Of a stretch of DNA of 5,712 bases, positions 4,731-5,712 are shown one piece after another. The notes under the pieces are model-generated. The model searched no databases and was not told the DNA's origin. It was given only the letters and a program-made list of their open reading frames with translations. The number at the start of each line of letters is the position of its first letter. The stretch's first letter is position 1. Origin of the DNA: Gammaproteobacteria bacterium (GTDB taxonomy: Bacteria > Pseudomonadota > Gammaproteobacteria > GRL18). Both the position numbers and the translations under genes were made by a program. The stretch covers positions 1-5,712 of the forward strand of contig DAOVUK010000243.1 in assembly GCA_030632625.1 (NCBI GenBank), written 5' to 3'.

Positions 4731-5712
4731 ATGAACTTTTTTTATCGATTTTTAAATTGGCGACGTAATACCCAGTTATCGTTTGAAGAAGATGTAATAA
4801 AATTTTCACTGATCCGTTCGGCACTGTTATTACTGATTATTATAATCACGCATGTTTATTTAATGACTTTGTTCGAAGCATTTAACTGGCAAGATGCTTT
4901 ATGGTTAACATTAACGACCTTATCAACAACAGGCTATGGCGATATTAGTGCGACAACGTCAGCAGGGAAAATCTCTACCGTTGTTTTATTGTATTTAGGT
5001 GGCATTTTTATTCTGGCTAAAGCCGCAGGTGATTATTTTGAATATCGGACTAATATTCGCGTTAAAAAAATGCATGGTTATTGGGAGTGGAATATGTCAG
5101 ACCATATTTTAGTGATAAATACCCCTTCACAACAAGGTGAACAGTTTTTTGTACGCCTGGTTAAACACCTTCATCATAGCGGGATGAAATCACATACCGT
5201 GCAGATTTTAACCACTAAATTTCCTAATGGTTTACCGGGTCTATTATCAAAAATGCCGGGGTTAGCGCATTTTACAGGGAGTGGTACGATTCCTGATGAT
5301 TTGGTTTCTGTTAATGCACAGCAAGCAAAATATATCGTTATTCTGGCAAAACAAGAAGATAATCGAGATTCAGATAGCCGGACTTTTGATATATTGCATC
5401 GCCTGCAAGAGCTAAAATTAAGAGATGATTCATTGATATTGGCTGAATGTGTGGATGACGATAATCGGCAGCGTTTTCGTCAGGCTGGTGCAAGTGTTAT
5501 TATTCGACCAATGCGAGCTTATCCGGAAATGTTAATTCGGGGGTTGGTGGCACCCGGCGCGGAACAAATTATAGAAAATCTGTTTTCTTCAATGGGGGAC
5601 TTTTATCTGCGTTTTGAAGTGGATATCAAAGCGTTGTATTGGAAGGACATTGTTTGTCAATTAATACAGCAAGATTTAGGCACGGCAGTAGCTTATATAA
5701 ATACCGAGACAG
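4731..5712 (+). CDS. Two-TM potassium channel with cytoplasmic TrkA/RCK-like domain, 3' end cut off
   Basis: The frame is open from ATG 4731 to the window edge (327 codons seen, no stop). After a basic N terminus, TM1 (about 27-48) is followed by a pore helix (about 54-65), the K+ selectivity filter TTGYGD (66-71) and TM2 (about 80-100). A cytoplasmic domain follows from about 123. Its HILVIN strand and the later DLVSVNAQQAKYIVILA (about 190-206) and AECVDDDNRQRFRQAGA (about 238-254) blocks fit a TrkA-N/RCK fold. The usual glycine-rich nucleotide loop is replaced by NTPSQQGE (130-137), so NAD binding is doubtful. Later sequence (about 255-327) should belong to RCK-C or a second regulatory domain. 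The start lies three bases after the yjfK stop with only a weak AGG upstream, suggesting translational coupling. It would pass K+ across the inner membrane; the gating ligand is unknown. Confidence 0.9.
   Translation, partial: MNFFYRFLNWRRNTQLSFEEDVIKFSLIRSALLLLIIIITHVYLMTLFEAFNWQDALWLTLTTLSTTGYGDISATTSAGKISTVVLLYLGGIFILAKAAGDYFEYRTNIRVKKMHGYWEWNMSDHILVINTPSQQGEQFFVRLVKHLHHSGMKSHTVQILTTKFPNGLPGLLSKMPGLAHFTGSGTIPDDLVSVNAQQAKYIVILAKQEDNRDSDSRTFDILHRLQELKLRDDSLILAECVDDDNRQRFRQAGASVIIRPMRAYPEMLIRGLVAPGAEQIIENLFSSMGDFYLRFEVDIKALYWKDIVCQLIQQDLGTAVAYINTET

Overview
The window is AT-rich DNA that reads like a gammaproteobacterium: its yjfI, yjfJ and yjfK homologues match the E. coli yjfIJK cluster in sequence type, and its AdoMet decarboxylase is a short single-chain form. 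No species can be named from the sequence. Repeats resembling the CGTTCCCACGC...GCGTGGGAATGCATACC palindromes common in gammaproteobacterial genomes, methanotrophs among them, fit this but prove nothing.

Layout. Positions 1-700 hold no believable gene and are built from mobile and repeated DNA. Positions 1-203 look like the 5' end of a group II intron on the minus strand, running off the left edge. It abuts a 109-bp interrupted inverted repeat (207-315). A palindromic repeat (arms 441-472 and 491-515 plus 670-676) is split by a 142-bp MITE-like insertion (516-657) that has 19-bp terminal inverted repeats and 12-bp flanking duplications. From 705 to the right edge the window is a compact divergent gene cluster. 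Minus strand, in order of transcription: speD (AdoMet decarboxylase), a yjfI/DUF2170 gene and a yjfJ-type pspA gene. Plus strand: a membrane-embedded spermidine synthase-like aminopropyltransferase, a yjfK/DUF2491 gene and a two-TM potassium channel with a cytoplasmic TrkA/RCK-type domain, cut by the right edge. Both arms start from a 173-bp intergenic region, and both first genes use TTG starts.

How the parts may work together. SpeD makes decarboxylated AdoMet, the aminopropyl donor used by spermidine synthase-type enzymes. The divergent aminopropyltransferase would use that donor at the inner membrane. The PspA/IM30-type protein is expected to bind and stabilise stressed membrane, and the K+ channel would change ion flux. 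YjfI and YjfK are uncharacterised but typical companions of yjfJ. The inference is an envelope-stress module that couples local polyamine synthesis, membrane remodelling and K+ conductance. Related PspA/polyamine/channel neighbourhoods have been noted in comparative genomics, so the association is not wholly new, but its biochemistry is largely undefined. Further members (DUF350, DUF1190 or a glutathionylspermidine synthase-like ATP-grasp gene) may lie beyond position 5712.
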